From Lentilactobacillus kisonensis DSM 19906 = JCM 15041 (GTDB lineage: Bacteria; Bacillota; Bacilli; Lactobacillales; Lactobacillaceae): a stretch of DNA of 64,000 nucleotides. The translations under genes and the position numbers were made by a program. Location: positions 1 to 64,000 of the forward strand of contig NZ_AZEB01000004.1 in NCBI RefSeq assembly GCF_001434135.1. Reading direction: 5' to 3'. The stretch's first letter is position 1; each line of letters starts with the position of its first letter. Positions 17,337-25,930 of the stretch are shown in pieces. The notes below the pieces were generated by a model. It searched no databases and had not been told where the DNA came from. It saw only the letters and a program-made list of their open reading frames with translations.

Positions 17337-19718
17337 ATGGGGCTTAGAGGGGATTTAAAAGGCAGTTTCATTACGGCTGTGGCACTGACTACATTTGCGG
17401 TTGGCGGACCGCTGACGGTTAATGCCAGTACGACGCCACAGAGTGCCCAGGCGACAACGTCACAAACGGCAAGCTATTATCAAGACGGCAAGATTGGGGA
17501 TGTGGCCTTTAGCTTGAGCGATAACGATACTGGGAAAACGTTGACCCTGAACACGGGAGATTCTGGGGTTATTAATAGTACTGATGTTGAACGGGTAACA
17601 GCATCTGATAATTCACAAATTAATATTTTCCCGTGGAACAACACTGCCGATAAGGCTGCAATTACTAAAGTGGAAATTGTGGGGGCTGCCAAATTGCAGC
17701 TAAACGGAACGGCTGCCGAATATTTCTTTGCCAACCTACCTAATCTAACTGAAATTAGCGGGATGGATAAGGTCGATACTTCCGGGGCAACGAGCCTTAA
17801 CGCCACATTTGCGAGTGATCCTAAGTTGAAGAACTTGGACATTTCAAGTTTAAGAACGCCAATTGTGACTGATATGCAGTTCATCTTTGATGGTGATGAG
17901 GCGTTAACCAGCCTCGATGTGAGCAATCTGGATACCAGCAAGGTCACTGACCTGAGTTACATGTTTAATGATCTCCCTGGGATAACCAGCCTTGATGTCT
18001 CCAAATTCAACACGCAATCGGCAACTGATATGCGCAATATATTCGGGAACGATTCTACATTGACCAACATTAACATTGATAACACAAAGTTTGATACCAG
18101 CAGCGTAACTGACATGAGTGGTATGTTTACAGGCGATCATGCCCTAACAACAGTTGATGTCTCGAAGTTTAACACGCAAAATGTGGTAAACATGGGTTGG
18201 ATGTTTGAGGATGACTGGGAACTGAATGCGGTTGACGTGTCCCATTTTGATACCCAAAAAGTAACTAATATGAATGCGATGTTTGCCAATGATTTAAGTT
18301 TGCCGAACCTTGACGTATCCCATTTTAATACTAAAGGCGTTGCTGATCTGAGCGCAATGTTCTTTTACGACAAAAAATTGGCGACACTCGATTTATCAAG
18401 TTTTGATACAGCAAGCTTGACGGCAGCCCGACCAGCAGTTGAGCTGGATAGTATGTTGGCAGGACTGAATTTATCTGAATTGGTTCTAGGGCCCAACACC
18501 CAACTGACTGATGCTGTCAAGCTCGGTGCGCCCAATGGTTCCGATCAGTGGCAAGCAGTTGCTGGTGGCACCGTTGCGAATCCTCTAGGGGACCGGGGAT
18601 ACCTTCCTAACGACTTGGTAGCTTTATACAATAACACTAATAATAAGTTGGAAACTTGGGTGCCGTATTCTAAAGTGACATTGAAAGTTAAGTCGCCAAT
18701 TTATCTCTATGTGGGAGACCATTTTGAGCCAAAGACGGCCTTCGTTTCGGCAACCAGTGCTGATGGCGTTAATAAGACCTATGATGAGGCAACCGCTGAC
18801 GGTATGACTTATGATGCCGGTAATCTTGATACATCAAAACCCAGTCATTATTTTGTTACCTATACCTACCACTTACGGACGGCTACCGTTGAGGTAATTG
18901 TTCAGGATAAATCAACGCCAATCCCGCCGACACCGGGTCCGATGCCAACTCCTACGCCTGAACCCGCACCAAGCCCGACACCAACACCTAATCCCCAGAC
19001 AAGTTCTCAGGCAGCAACGCCACAGAACCTGGCACCGAAAGGATCGGCGGTTTACGCACTTAATAAGATTTATTTATACAAGCGCGCCAACTTCAATAAG
19101 CGCGATCGGGTTGCTCAATACGTTCAGAAGCCACGAGTTTACTGGCCAATGTTTGTGGTAACGGGTTATAGTCATTCTACTAACGGCACGTTGCGCTATC
19201 AAGTCCGGGATGTTAACCACTTGAGCAAGACGGCTGGCAAACGAGGATACATCACTGCTAATTGGAAATATATTCGTCCTGTATACTATCAGAGTAAGCA
19301 TCAGACACTGACAGTGATTAATCCGCGTGGGGTGAATGCTTACAAGAAAGTCAATCTGACTGGCAAGGTGAAGAATTACAAGCAGGGAACCATTTTACAC
19401 GTTACCAGGTTTGTTCATCATAACCTCACCACCCGATACGTGCTAAGTAATGGGCAATATATCACCGGTAACCGAAAACTGGTTGAGATGGCTAAACACA
19501 AACCAGCTCGCTATGTGAAGGTTAAACGGACGATTAATCGTTATCAGACGGTTAACTTGACTGGTCATAAAAAACGGATCAAGAAGGGAACCCAAATTAA
19601 GATTAAGAACTACGATTTTTCACACGCTACTAATTTGAATCAGAAAGGTGCGCTGAGATATCGAGTTGCTGGTGGGTATATCACTGGAAATGTGAAGTAT
19701 GTGAAGGTTATTAAATAA
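17337..19718 (+). CDS. BspA-type (DUF285) repeat surface protein with DUF5776 wall-binding tail
   Basis: 793 residues from the ATG at 17337, which has GGAGGA before it. A signal peptide covers about residues 1-31 (VNAS). Residues about 120-380 hold some ten BspA-like repeats of 20-25 residues with the core LDVSKFNT and VTDMSGMF. A linker region, a PTP-rich spacer (PTPGPMPTPTPEPAPSP) and a basic C-terminal region follow. The last 220 residues contain LYKRANFNKRDR, RPVYYQSKH and three YITANW/YITGN units, the DUF5776 pattern. There is no sortase motif, so the basic tail probably binds the cell wall non-covalently. Role: adhesion is likely but the ligand is unknown. Nearly the same tail ends the protein at 30.9 kb. 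Confidence 0.85.
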   Translation: MGLRGDLKGSFITAVALTTFAVGGPLTVNASTTPQSAQATTSQTASYYQDGKIGDVAFSLSDNDTGKTLTLNTGDSGVINSTDVERVTASDNSQINIFPWNNTADKAAITKVEIVGAAKLQLNGTAAEYFFANLPNLTEISGMDKVDTSGATSLNATFASDPKLKNLDISSLRTPIVTDMQFIFDGDEALTSLDVSNLDTSKVTDLSYMFNDLPGITSLDVSKFNTQSATDMRNIFGNDSTLTNINIDNTKFDTSSVTDMSGMFTGDHALTTVDVSKFNTQNVVNMGWMFEDDWELNAVDVSHFDTQKVTNMNAMFANDLSLPNLDVSHFNTKGVADLSAMFFYDKKLATLDLSSFDTASLTAARPAVELDSMLAGLNLSELVLGPNTQLTDAVKLGAPNGSDQWQAVAGGTVANPLGDRGYLPNDLVALYNNTNNKLETWVPYSKVTLKVKSPIYLYVGDHFEPKTAFVSATSADGVNKTYDEATADGMTYDAGNLDTSKPSHYFVTYTYHLRTATVEVIVQDKSTPIPPTPGPMPTPTPEPAPSPTPTPNPQTSSQAATPQNLAPKGSAVYALNKIYLYKRANFNKRDRVAQYVQKPRVYWPMFVVTGYSHSTNGTLRYQVRDVNHLSKTAGKRGYITANWKYIRPVYYQSKHQTLTVINPRGVNAYKKVNLTGKVKNYKQGTILHVTRFVHHNLTTRYVLSNGQYITGNRKLVEMAKHKPARYVKVKRTINRYQTVNLTGHKKRIKKGTQIKIKNYDFSHATNLNQKGALRYRVAGGYITGNVKYVKVIK

Positions 19719-19737
19719 AGTCAGTTTTGAACCCAAC

Positions 19738-19775
19738 AAAAGAGGCTTTAACCGTTATGGTTGAAGCCTCTTTGT
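19738..19775. terminator. Bidirectional terminator
   Basis: AAAGAGGCTTTAACC pairs with GGTTGAAGCCTCTTT; A- and T-rich flanks serve both converging genes. Confidence 0.85.
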
Positions 19776-19861
19776 TTATTCCTAAATAGGATTATTGATA
19801 TTAAATTTTTTGATTATGTAGATTGGATTGTACCAATCCATTATGCTTTGTTCGTTTACGA

Positions 19862-20356
19862 CTAATCGTCATAACTCAAAGTAGTTGGTCGAGAAAATCC
19901 AACAACGTGCCACCATGGTGAGTAAACATTTTCAGTTACAACACCGCGGTTTTGGGAATCAATCATCCGACCATTACCGATGTACATCCCAACGTGGGAA
20001 ATACTGTGTTTACTACCACCAAAGTATACTAAATCGCCCTTTTGAACGGTGCTCTTAGAAACCTTTTTAGTACCATTGTATTGTGCTTGGGCAGTTCTAG
20101 GAATTGTCTTTTTGATTGACTTCTTATAAACGTACTTCGTGAAGCCTGAACAATCAAAATTAGTAGGACCAACGGCACCAAATACGTAACGGGAACCCAT
20201 GTGTTTCTTGGCTTCGTTATAAACTGATGAATACGAAGGATCTGAGCTATCTGCCTTTGCACTGGTTGCAGCTGAATAGGCAGCAACGGCGAAAGCAAAT
20301 AATGCAACGAACAATAAGAATGGTTTTAAGACTGATTTAATAGCTTTGTGTGTCAC
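19862..20356 (-). CDS. Secreted NlpC/P60 peptidoglycan endopeptidase
   Basis: About 164 residues from a GTG at 20354-20356. A signal peptide (SVLKPFLLFVALFAFAVAAY, cleaved near AKA/DS) precedes an NlpC/P60 domain. The catalytic Cys is in NFDCSGFTKYVY and the His in ISHVGMYIGNGRM. It should cut peptide bonds in the peptidoglycan stem. GGGG lies 12 bp before the GTG. A TTG at 20398 is the only longer start and would overlap the GH25 gene upstream. With the GH25 stop 29 bp before the chosen start, the two wall hydrolases form one unit. Confidence 0.85.
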   Translation of the reverse strand: MTHKAIKSVLKPFLLFVALFAFAVAAYSAATSAKADSSDPSYSSVYNEAKKHMGSRYVFGAVGPTNFDCSGFTKYVYKKSIKKTIPRTAQAQYNGTKKVSKSTVQKGDLVYFGGSKHSISHVGMYIGNGRMIDSQNRGVVTENVYSPWWHVVGFSRPTTLSYDD

Positions 20357-20384
20357 GATTATAATATTCCCCTTTTTAAATACG

Positions 20385-21290
20385 TTAGTTAGATACAAAT
20401 TCTTTATTAGCAGTGATGTAATTTCCGTTTGTTAGTTGAAGGCGATAAGTACCATGATCTGATTTACTAATACCTTTAACGGTTAATTTTGTACCAGTGT
20501 TAACTTTAGTTAGCCGGGACTTGAAATTAACATCTTGATATTGATAGATCTTTTTGGAAACCGTTACCTGCTTACTTACTGGAATTGAAGTGAAGTAGGT
20601 TGGCTTGGCCTTGTCAGCTGATGATTGTTTGAGCCAAGTATTGACGGTTGAGGCATTAACGACTTTACTCAAGTCAACGTTGCCCTTGATGCCACTTAAA
20701 CGTCCCGTTGATGTGTATTGCCATAAGTCAGTTGGCACGTTTGGTTTCTGGGAGTAATTAGCAATCCAGGAACCGTCAAACTTGGAATAATTGACTTTAT
20801 GGACATTCACATAGTTTTGGTATGAATAGTAAACTAACGGTTTGTTGGTTAATTTACGCATTGTGGCTAGCCAAGCATTGACGTAAGATTGCTCAGAACC
20901 CTTACCCTTACGATGCTCGTTATCCAAAACGTAGAACCTTGCTTTGGCATTAGACCGCTTGTAGAAGTCTTTGGCCTCTTTTTTGGCATCGGCAACGCTT
21001 GAAAACTCCGCGTAACCATATTGGCCAAATGGTACGTTATATTTATATGCGCCATTTGCGTTAATATCTTTATGAGTATCAATTCGGAAGTCCGCATCAC
21101 CGGTGTCACCATGTTGGACCCGAATGATCGCAAATTTTAATTGCTTAGACGCCTTACTCCAATTGATGGTGCCTTGATATTGGGAAACATCCGCAATCTT
21201 TGTTTTGCTGGCAGATACGTTTGTACTAATCGTAAATGCTGCCATCGCACCCATGAATAGGCCGGCTATTTTTTTAAAGTTCAATTTCAT
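20385..21290 (-). CDS. Secreted GH25 muramidase (lysozyme) with short DUF5776-like tail
   Basis: 301 residues. The signal peptide ends near VSAS (residue 28). The GH25 domain follows with IADVSQYQGTINW, the acidic pair in FYVLDNEHRKG, and the barrel end WQYTSTGRLSGIKGNVDLS. It cleaves the glycan chain of peptidoglycan. The last 60 residues (KKIYQYQDVNFKSRL to NGNYITANKEFV) match one unit of the basic tail found in the two large surface proteins nearby, so it is probably a wall-targeting module. ATG start; a TCCTCC complement gives GGAGGA upstream. Transcribed before the NlpC/P60 gene. Confidence 0.9.
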   Translation of the reverse strand: MKLNFKKIAGLFMGAMAAFTISTNVSASKTKIADVSQYQGTINWSKASKQLKFAIIRVQHGDTGDADFRIDTHKDINANGAYKYNVPFGQYGYAEFSSVADAKKEAKDFYKRSNAKARFYVLDNEHRKGKGSEQSYVNAWLATMRKLTNKPLVYYSYQNYVNVHKVNYSKFDGSWIANYSQKPNVPTDLWQYTSTGRLSGIKGNVDLSKVVNASTVNTWLKQSSADKAKPTYFTSIPVSKQVTVSKKIYQYQDVNFKSRLTKVNTGTKLTVKGISKSDHGTYRLQLTNGNYITANKEFVSN

Positions 21291-21696
21291 GTAATAGTCC
21301 TCCTTTAAAGCTACAAGAAGTATTATAGGGAATTAATGCTACCAAACAGTCTCAGGAGTGTTTCATAAAGGTTAAAAAAGATTTCAGTGATTCATTAATT
21401 GGCCTTAATCGCCGAAACGAAAGGGATTCAGCTGCCATAAAAGGACTAAACAAACAGAAGTTTTAACAAAAATTAACCAGTTTTAACACAGATTTGAGGA
21501 AATAAGTCAAAAATAATGCCTATTATTACAAGTTAAGGCGGTTAAGTGTAACATTCACCTAAAGAAATATAATAGTTGGTTAAAATATGCGCTGAGATGA
21601 TAACGAGTAACCATGAATTGTATACTAAGCATAGAAATAAATGGGCGGACTAAGCGATCTAGTCGCCCCAAATAAAAGATAGAAAGTGGAATTATC
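21291..21696. promoter_or_regulatory. Divergent promoter region between GH25 and yfhO-like genes
   Basis: It contains TATAAT-like hexamers for each side: minus strand at about 21323-21328 and plus strand at 21568-21573, neither with a strong -35. A GC-rich inverted repeat, GGGCGGACTA and TAGTCGCCC (21641-21667), lies in the yfhO leader about 30 bp before the ATG. No gene is seen. Confidence 0.4.
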
Positions 21697-24285
21697 ATGT
21701 TACGAAAGAACCTGAGCGCTCATAAGCTGGCCTATTATATTTGGACAATCATGGTGCCATTAATCATTATTAGTGGGGTGTTTATGACCATCGGAATTGC
21801 CCCCTTTGGGAATCACAATCTATTGATAAGTGACCTTTCAACGCAATACCTACAGTTTTTTGCTGAGTTGAGAAGGGAATTGTTACACCTCTCGTTTCCT
21901 AGTTACTCCTTTCTGATTTCAATTGGGGATAGTTTAGTGCCGATCTATTCTTACTATCTGTTAAGCCCACTGAACCTGATTATTGTCTTTTTCCGACCTG
22001 CTCAGCTGCCAATCGCCATTGATTTGATTATTTGGATGAAGATTATTCTATGTAGCGTTTCGATGAGCATCTTTTTGGGTAAAAAGTATCAATCGTATGA
22101 TTTTATGGGGATTTGTGGCGGCCTAGCCTATGGTCTATGTGGCTTTGTGGCAATGTATTTTTATGATTTGATGTGGTTGGACGCCTTAATATGGTTGCCA
22201 GTGATGGTTTACGGTCTTGAGAAACTCTTTTACCGTAATAAGGGCGGGATATATGTCATCGGCTTAGTTGCAATTATTCTTACCAATTATTATATGGGTT
22301 ATATTATCTGCGTTTTTGCCATTATCTATTTTGCCTACTTAATGAAACAAAGTCAGCCAATTAGGCAGCCATTTTTCCAGCACATTAAGGCTCATTCACG
22401 GAAGGTTAGCCAATTTCTGTGGTATTCGCTAATCTCGGGGATGCTGGCGGCGGTTGTCCTGATTCCAACGGTGGTTGCAATGCTTTCAACCGGGAAAAAG
22501 GATATTTCACTGACTAACTTCTTACTTAAGGGCACCTTTGGCCCCAGTTTTGCCGTTAACCTTGGCGTGGGGGGAAACGATTTTGCCGGTCGGTTGGTTC
22601 ATAATCCCAGCCTTTTTACCGGTTCGTTGTTCATTATCGGGGCGGTAGCGTATTTCTTTTCAAGAAAAATCAAGTTGAGAAATAAGCAAGCAGCCGGCAT
22701 TTTGCTTGGAAGCATTTTGATTGGGATGTGGTTGTTACCATTGAATACGTTTTGGCATATGATGCAGCAGCCAGCTGGCTTTCCATTTAGAATGGTCTTC
22801 TTATTTAGCTTTGCGTTGATCATGGTTGCCTATGAAGGTTATCTCAAGGGGGTATTTGCGGAGCGGAAAGTCATTTTGTGGTCAGCAATTGGAATTGGGG
22901 CCGCACTCCTGATTGGCTATGTAACGGCCAATCTGTTTCAGCAAAAAATGGATCCATTTAAATTTCAGATTCCTCAATTAATGGTTAGCAATTCAGCTGC
23001 CGTTTTAGCAATCGGTTTTTTAGTGGTTACAACCTTGGCGATCTTAGCAGTTGCAGCGAAACGGCCAGCAAGTAAGGCTTTCCTAGTCGTTATTTTGGCC
23101 CTTGAACTCATGGTTAATTTTTCTATTGCAACATCAGGGGCCCCGTTTGGCAACCAGCAAAGCTTTGAACGAACCTATGCAAAATCCGAACGGTTAGTTG
23201 GCAAAGTTGAGAGCAAAGAGCGCGCCCATCACCGCTTTTATCGGATGTTGGTCATCAACCAACCATTTAGACAACTATTTAAAGTGCCATATAGTGGATA
23301 CAACGATTCGTTTATCTTCCAAAATCATGGCTTAAGTTCGTACAGTTCCACGCTAAATTCCCATACGCATCATGTGTTGGCAAACTTAGGCTTTTCCAGT
23401 CGAAATATTCGTCGGATTGATATGTTTGGCAGCACGCGAATTACGCAACACTTACTGGGACTGAAATATGTTTATTACATTGGGGCCCATGAACACCTCT
23501 TAATGACCCAGAAGAACGTTGCCGGCCTGGGCTTTATGACCAGTAGTCGAATGCAACACCTTAAGTTTATTAAGGATCAGCCGTTTAGAAATCAAAATCG
23601 CTTGGTTCAAGCGGAAATGGGGAATTCTGAACAGTATTTTGAACGACCAACAATTGTTAAGACGAGTCAGCAAACCTTCCGCGACTTTTATCAATATCAA
23701 GTTGAGTTACGGGCAAGGACAACCGGACCGCACTATTTATACTTGCCTAAGGTTCGGCTTCACGGCGTTAAGTTTTATATTAATGGTAGAAAACTCTCTA
23801 GCTTATACAGTGGTTTAGGAACTGAAATGATTCCGGTTGGCAACCTGCAGCGGAATCAAGCGACGACGATTACGGTTAAATCGACGAAGAAATTACCCGA
23901 TCCAGCCAGCCACGTTGATGGGATTAATGCTGCTAAATTTGATCGGGCAGCTAATACGTTGAACCGGCATCAGCTTAAGCTACAGGATAATAATCAATTA
24001 GACTGGCATGGTGGCCATTTTAGAGGGAAGGCCAGGGCCACGAACCAGAAGCGGATTTTGTTAATGAGTATGCCATACGATAAGGGATGGCAGGTGAAGG
24101 TTGACGGTCGGAATCGTCCAGTTAAGAAGGTGGCATCCGGCCTAGTAGGGGTTGAGTTGCCGGTGGGAACCCATCGCTTAGCGTTTAATTATCATATTCG
24201 TGGGTTACTCACAGGGGCAATCTTTTCATTGGTAGGACTACTTTTATTAATTGGTACGGTAGTTTTAAAGCGAACCGGGGATTAA
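21697..24285 (+). CDS. YfhO-family polytopic membrane protein
   Basis: 862 residues with about 12-13 transmembrane helices in the first 480 residues, then a large extracytoplasmic domain, then a last helix (LTGAIFSLVGLLLLIGTVVL). The early ISDLSTQYLQFFAELR and YGLCGFVAMYFYDLMWLDAL motifs are the YfhO hallmark. Relatives in Bacillus and Listeria act in lipoteichoic-acid glycosylation by transferring sugars from a lipid carrier outside the membrane. The role is assigned by family. No partner glycosyltransferase (CsbB type) is in the window. It stands alone, close to wall hydrolases and surface proteins. Confidence 0.85.
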   Translation: MLRKNLSAHKLAYYIWTIMVPLIIISGVFMTIGIAPFGNHNLLISDLSTQYLQFFAELRRELLHLSFPSYSFLISIGDSLVPIYSYYLLSPLNLIIVFFRPAQLPIAIDLIIWMKIILCSVSMSIFLGKKYQSYDFMGICGGLAYGLCGFVAMYFYDLMWLDALIWLPVMVYGLEKLFYRNKGGIYVIGLVAIILTNYYMGYIICVFAIIYFAYLMKQSQPIRQPFFQHIKAHSRKVSQFLWYSLISGMLAAVVLIPTVVAMLSTGKKDISLTNFLLKGTFGPSFAVNLGVGGNDFAGRLVHNPSLFTGSLFIIGAVAYFFSRKIKLRNKQAAGILLGSILIGMWLLPLNTFWHMMQQPAGFPFRMVFLFSFALIMVAYEGYLKGVFAERKVILWSAIGIGAALLIGYVTANLFQQKMDPFKFQIPQLMVSNSAAVLAIGFLVVTTLAILAVAAKRPASKAFLVVILALELMVNFSIATSGAPFGNQQSFERTYAKSERLVGKVESKERAHHRFYRMLVINQPFRQLFKVPYSGYNDSFIFQNHGLSSYSSTLNSHTHHVLANLGFSSRNIRRIDMFGSTRITQHLLGLKYVYYIGAHEHLLMTQKNVAGLGFMTSSRMQHLKFIKDQPFRNQNRLVQAEMGNSEQYFERPTIVKTSQQTFRDFYQYQVELRARTTGPHYLYLPKVRLHGVKFYINGRKLSSLYSGLGTEMIPVGNLQRNQATTITVKSTKKLPDPASHVDGINAAKFDRAANTLNRHQLKLQDNNQLDWHGGHFRGKARATNQKRILLMSMPYDKGWQVKVDGRNRPVKKVASGLVGVELPVGTHRLAFNYHIRGLLTGAIFSLVGLLLLIGTVVLKRTGD

Positions 24286-24437
24286 ATGTAAAACATTTTC
24301 AGATATTGTGAAATTATTTTGCAAAATAGCTAATTCTAAATGGTTGATTGACCGCCGCCATAATAAGGATGTTAGCCTTACCAATTATTTTATCCTAATT
24401 GTTCAGCAAATATCCTAAAAAACTTTATCTAAATCAC

Positions 24438-24466
24438 TTGCGAAAATTCTTTTCAGATAATATAAT
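24438..24466 (+). promoter_or_regulatory. Sigma-A promoter of gnd
   Basis: TTGCGA (24438-24443), 17 bp, TATAAT (24461-24466), about 58 bp before the ATG. Confidence 0.7.
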
Positions 24467-24523
24467 GTTCTTGTAAGAGTTAGCAGTTAACTAGTATATT
24501 AGATGAAAGAGGTATGATTGCTT

Positions 24524-25423
24524 ATGCAAATCGGTATGATTGGTCTTGGAAAAATGGGTCTTAACCTGGTTAAGAACATCATTCGTAATGGTAACGAAGT
24601 TGTTGCATTTGATTTGAATCCAGATAACGTTAAATTAGCTCAAGAAGCTGGGGCAACTCCTGCTTCAAGTAATGAAGACCTTGTTAATAAGTTAAGTACA
24701 CCTCGCACCGTTTGGATTATGGTGCCTGCAGGAAAGCCAACTGATTCGACTGTTAATGAACTTGTCGGCTTTCTTTCAACCGGAGATTATTTAATTGATG
24801 GTGGGAACTCATATTACGAAGACTCGATTAGACATAGCAAAATTGCCGAAGAAAAAGGGGTTAACTTCTTTGATTGTGGGACATCAGGTGGTAAGAACGG
24901 TGCCCTGAATGGTGGTAACTTCATGATTGGTGGCCCCAGTGCCGAGAAGTTTGAACATTTGAAACCATTGTTCGAAGATATTTCCCTCAAAGACGGATAC
25001 TTATATACGGGCAAGCCCGGTTCAGGCCATTATTTGAAGATGGTTCATAATGGGATTGAATATGGCATGATGGAAGCAATCGGAGAGGGTTATGATGTTT
25101 TGGATCATAGTCCATATGATTACAATAACGAAGCAGTTGCCAAAGTTTGGGTAAATGGTTCAGTTATTCGTGGCTGGCTCATGGAATTAGCCCAAGAAGC
25201 ATTTGCTAAAGATGCTAATTTGGATGAAATCACTGGTAAGATGTTCTCATCAGGCGAAGGTAAATGGACGGTTCAAGAGGCCTTAAAACAAGGCATCCCA
25301 GTGCCAGTTATCACTGACTCACTATACGCCCGTCAACGATCAGAAGAAGAAGATACGTTCACAGGAAAAGTTGTATCAGCATTGCGCCACGGATTTGGTG
25401 GGCATGCGATGGAAAAGAAGTAA
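24524..25423 (+). CDS. gnd: 6-phosphogluconate dehydrogenase (decarboxylating), short form
   Basis: 299 residues from the ATG at 24524, giving MQIGMIGLGKMGLNLVKNI, the exact dinucleotide-binding start. It oxidises 6-phosphogluconate to ribulose 5-phosphate and CO2, the entry step of the phosphoketolase pathway in heterofermenters. DGGNSYYEDS, FFDCGTSGGKNGAL and KMVHNGIEYGMM are the substrate and catalytic motifs (Lys and Asn of the last). The length is that of the short YqeC/GntZ-type enzymes rather than the 470-residue form. Strong promoter upstream. Its TAA stop is the first triplet of hairpin repeat R6. Confidence 0.92.
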   Translation: MQIGMIGLGKMGLNLVKNIIRNGNEVVAFDLNPDNVKLAQEAGATPASSNEDLVNKLSTPRTVWIMVPAGKPTDSTVNELVGFLSTGDYLIDGGNSYYEDSIRHSKIAEEKGVNFFDCGTSGGKNGALNGGNFMIGGPSAEKFEHLKPLFEDISLKDGYLYTGKPGSGHYLKMVHNGIEYGMMEAIGEGYDVLDHSPYDYNNEAVAKVWVNGSVIRGWLMELAQEAFAKDANLDEITGKMFSSGEGKWTVQEALKQGIPVPVITDSLYARQRSEEEDTFTGKVVSALRHGFGGHAMEKK

Positions 25424-25543
25424 GTGCGCGGAGCAAAGCGTTTAGACGCGGTCATATAAGGGGAATATCCCTAAAATCCTGGTTTTGGATTTTAGGGATA
25501 TTCCCCTTATATGTTTAGCGTCTGCTTTGCGGAGCGGTCCTAA
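25421..25543 (-). repeat. Hairpin repeat copy R6
   Basis: It starts TAAGTGCGCGGAGCAAAGC and ends CGGTCCTAA. The arms are AAGGGGAATATCCCTAAAATCC and its near-perfect complement, wholly different in sequence from other copies. The loop TGGTTTTGG is the shared one. The stop codon of gnd is inside the element. Confidence 0.85.
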
Positions 25544-25560
25544 TCTATATAGTTAAAAGG

Positions 25561-25610
25561 ATCATCCTGGTTTTGGAATTTTAGGGATATTCCCTTATAT
25601 CGTTAGAGAA
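25561..25610 (-). repeat. Half copy of repeat R6
   Basis: ATCCTGGTTTTGG, AATTTTAGGGATATTCCC and TTATAT repeat the loop and one arm of R6 without the partner arm. This looks like a partial duplication. Confidence 0.6.
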
Positions 25611-25658
25611 GATTCAATTCTTGAGCACTAACAAAATAAAGTAGCATGCTGCAATAAT

Positions 25659-25694
25659 AAAAAATGTCCCTAAAATTTTGGGGACATTTTTATA
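25659..25694 (+). terminator. Terminator-like hairpin upstream of uidA
   Basis: AAAATGTCCC (25661-25670) pairs with GGGACATTTT (25681-25690), followed by T-rich sequence. Confidence 0.75.
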
Positions 25695-25822
25695 TATAAG
25701 TAACGATCTCTCGGCACACATTGCAACTACGCAATGGCGATGACGGCTTTTGACATTCCTACTAAGTGATGAAGTAGAGAATCTGGTAGTTACTTATAAT
25801 CAGTAAATCTCCCTCAATAGCA

Positions 25823-25838
25823 TTGAAAGCGCTACCTA
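25823..25838 (+). promoter_or_regulatory. CcpA cre box upstream of uidA
   Basis: TTGAAAGCGCTACCTA fits the cre consensus WTGNAANCGNWNNCWW at every position. It is about 30 bp upstream of the operator, so catabolite control is likely. Confidence 0.7.
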
Positions 25839-25866
25839 AATGTGATATATTTTGTGATGTAATAAT

Positions 25867-25880
25867 ACTGATGTATTAGT
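25867..25880 (+). promoter_or_regulatory. Uronate-regulon operator O1 (uidA)
   Basis: ACTGATGTATTAGT is a 14-bp near-palindrome, of the same type as the sites before uxuB, two GPH genes, the hydroxyacid dehydrogenase and the kinase. Confidence 0.65.
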
Positions 25881-25930
25881 TTTGGTCACGCAGGTTGTCA
25901 CGTTTAGAAGTATGTGAAGGAGACGGAAAT

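Noticed and set aside
17480-17947. Antisense open frame of 155 codons in the BspA-type gene
   Set aside because: It comes from the complementary strand of the repeats and has no translation signal.
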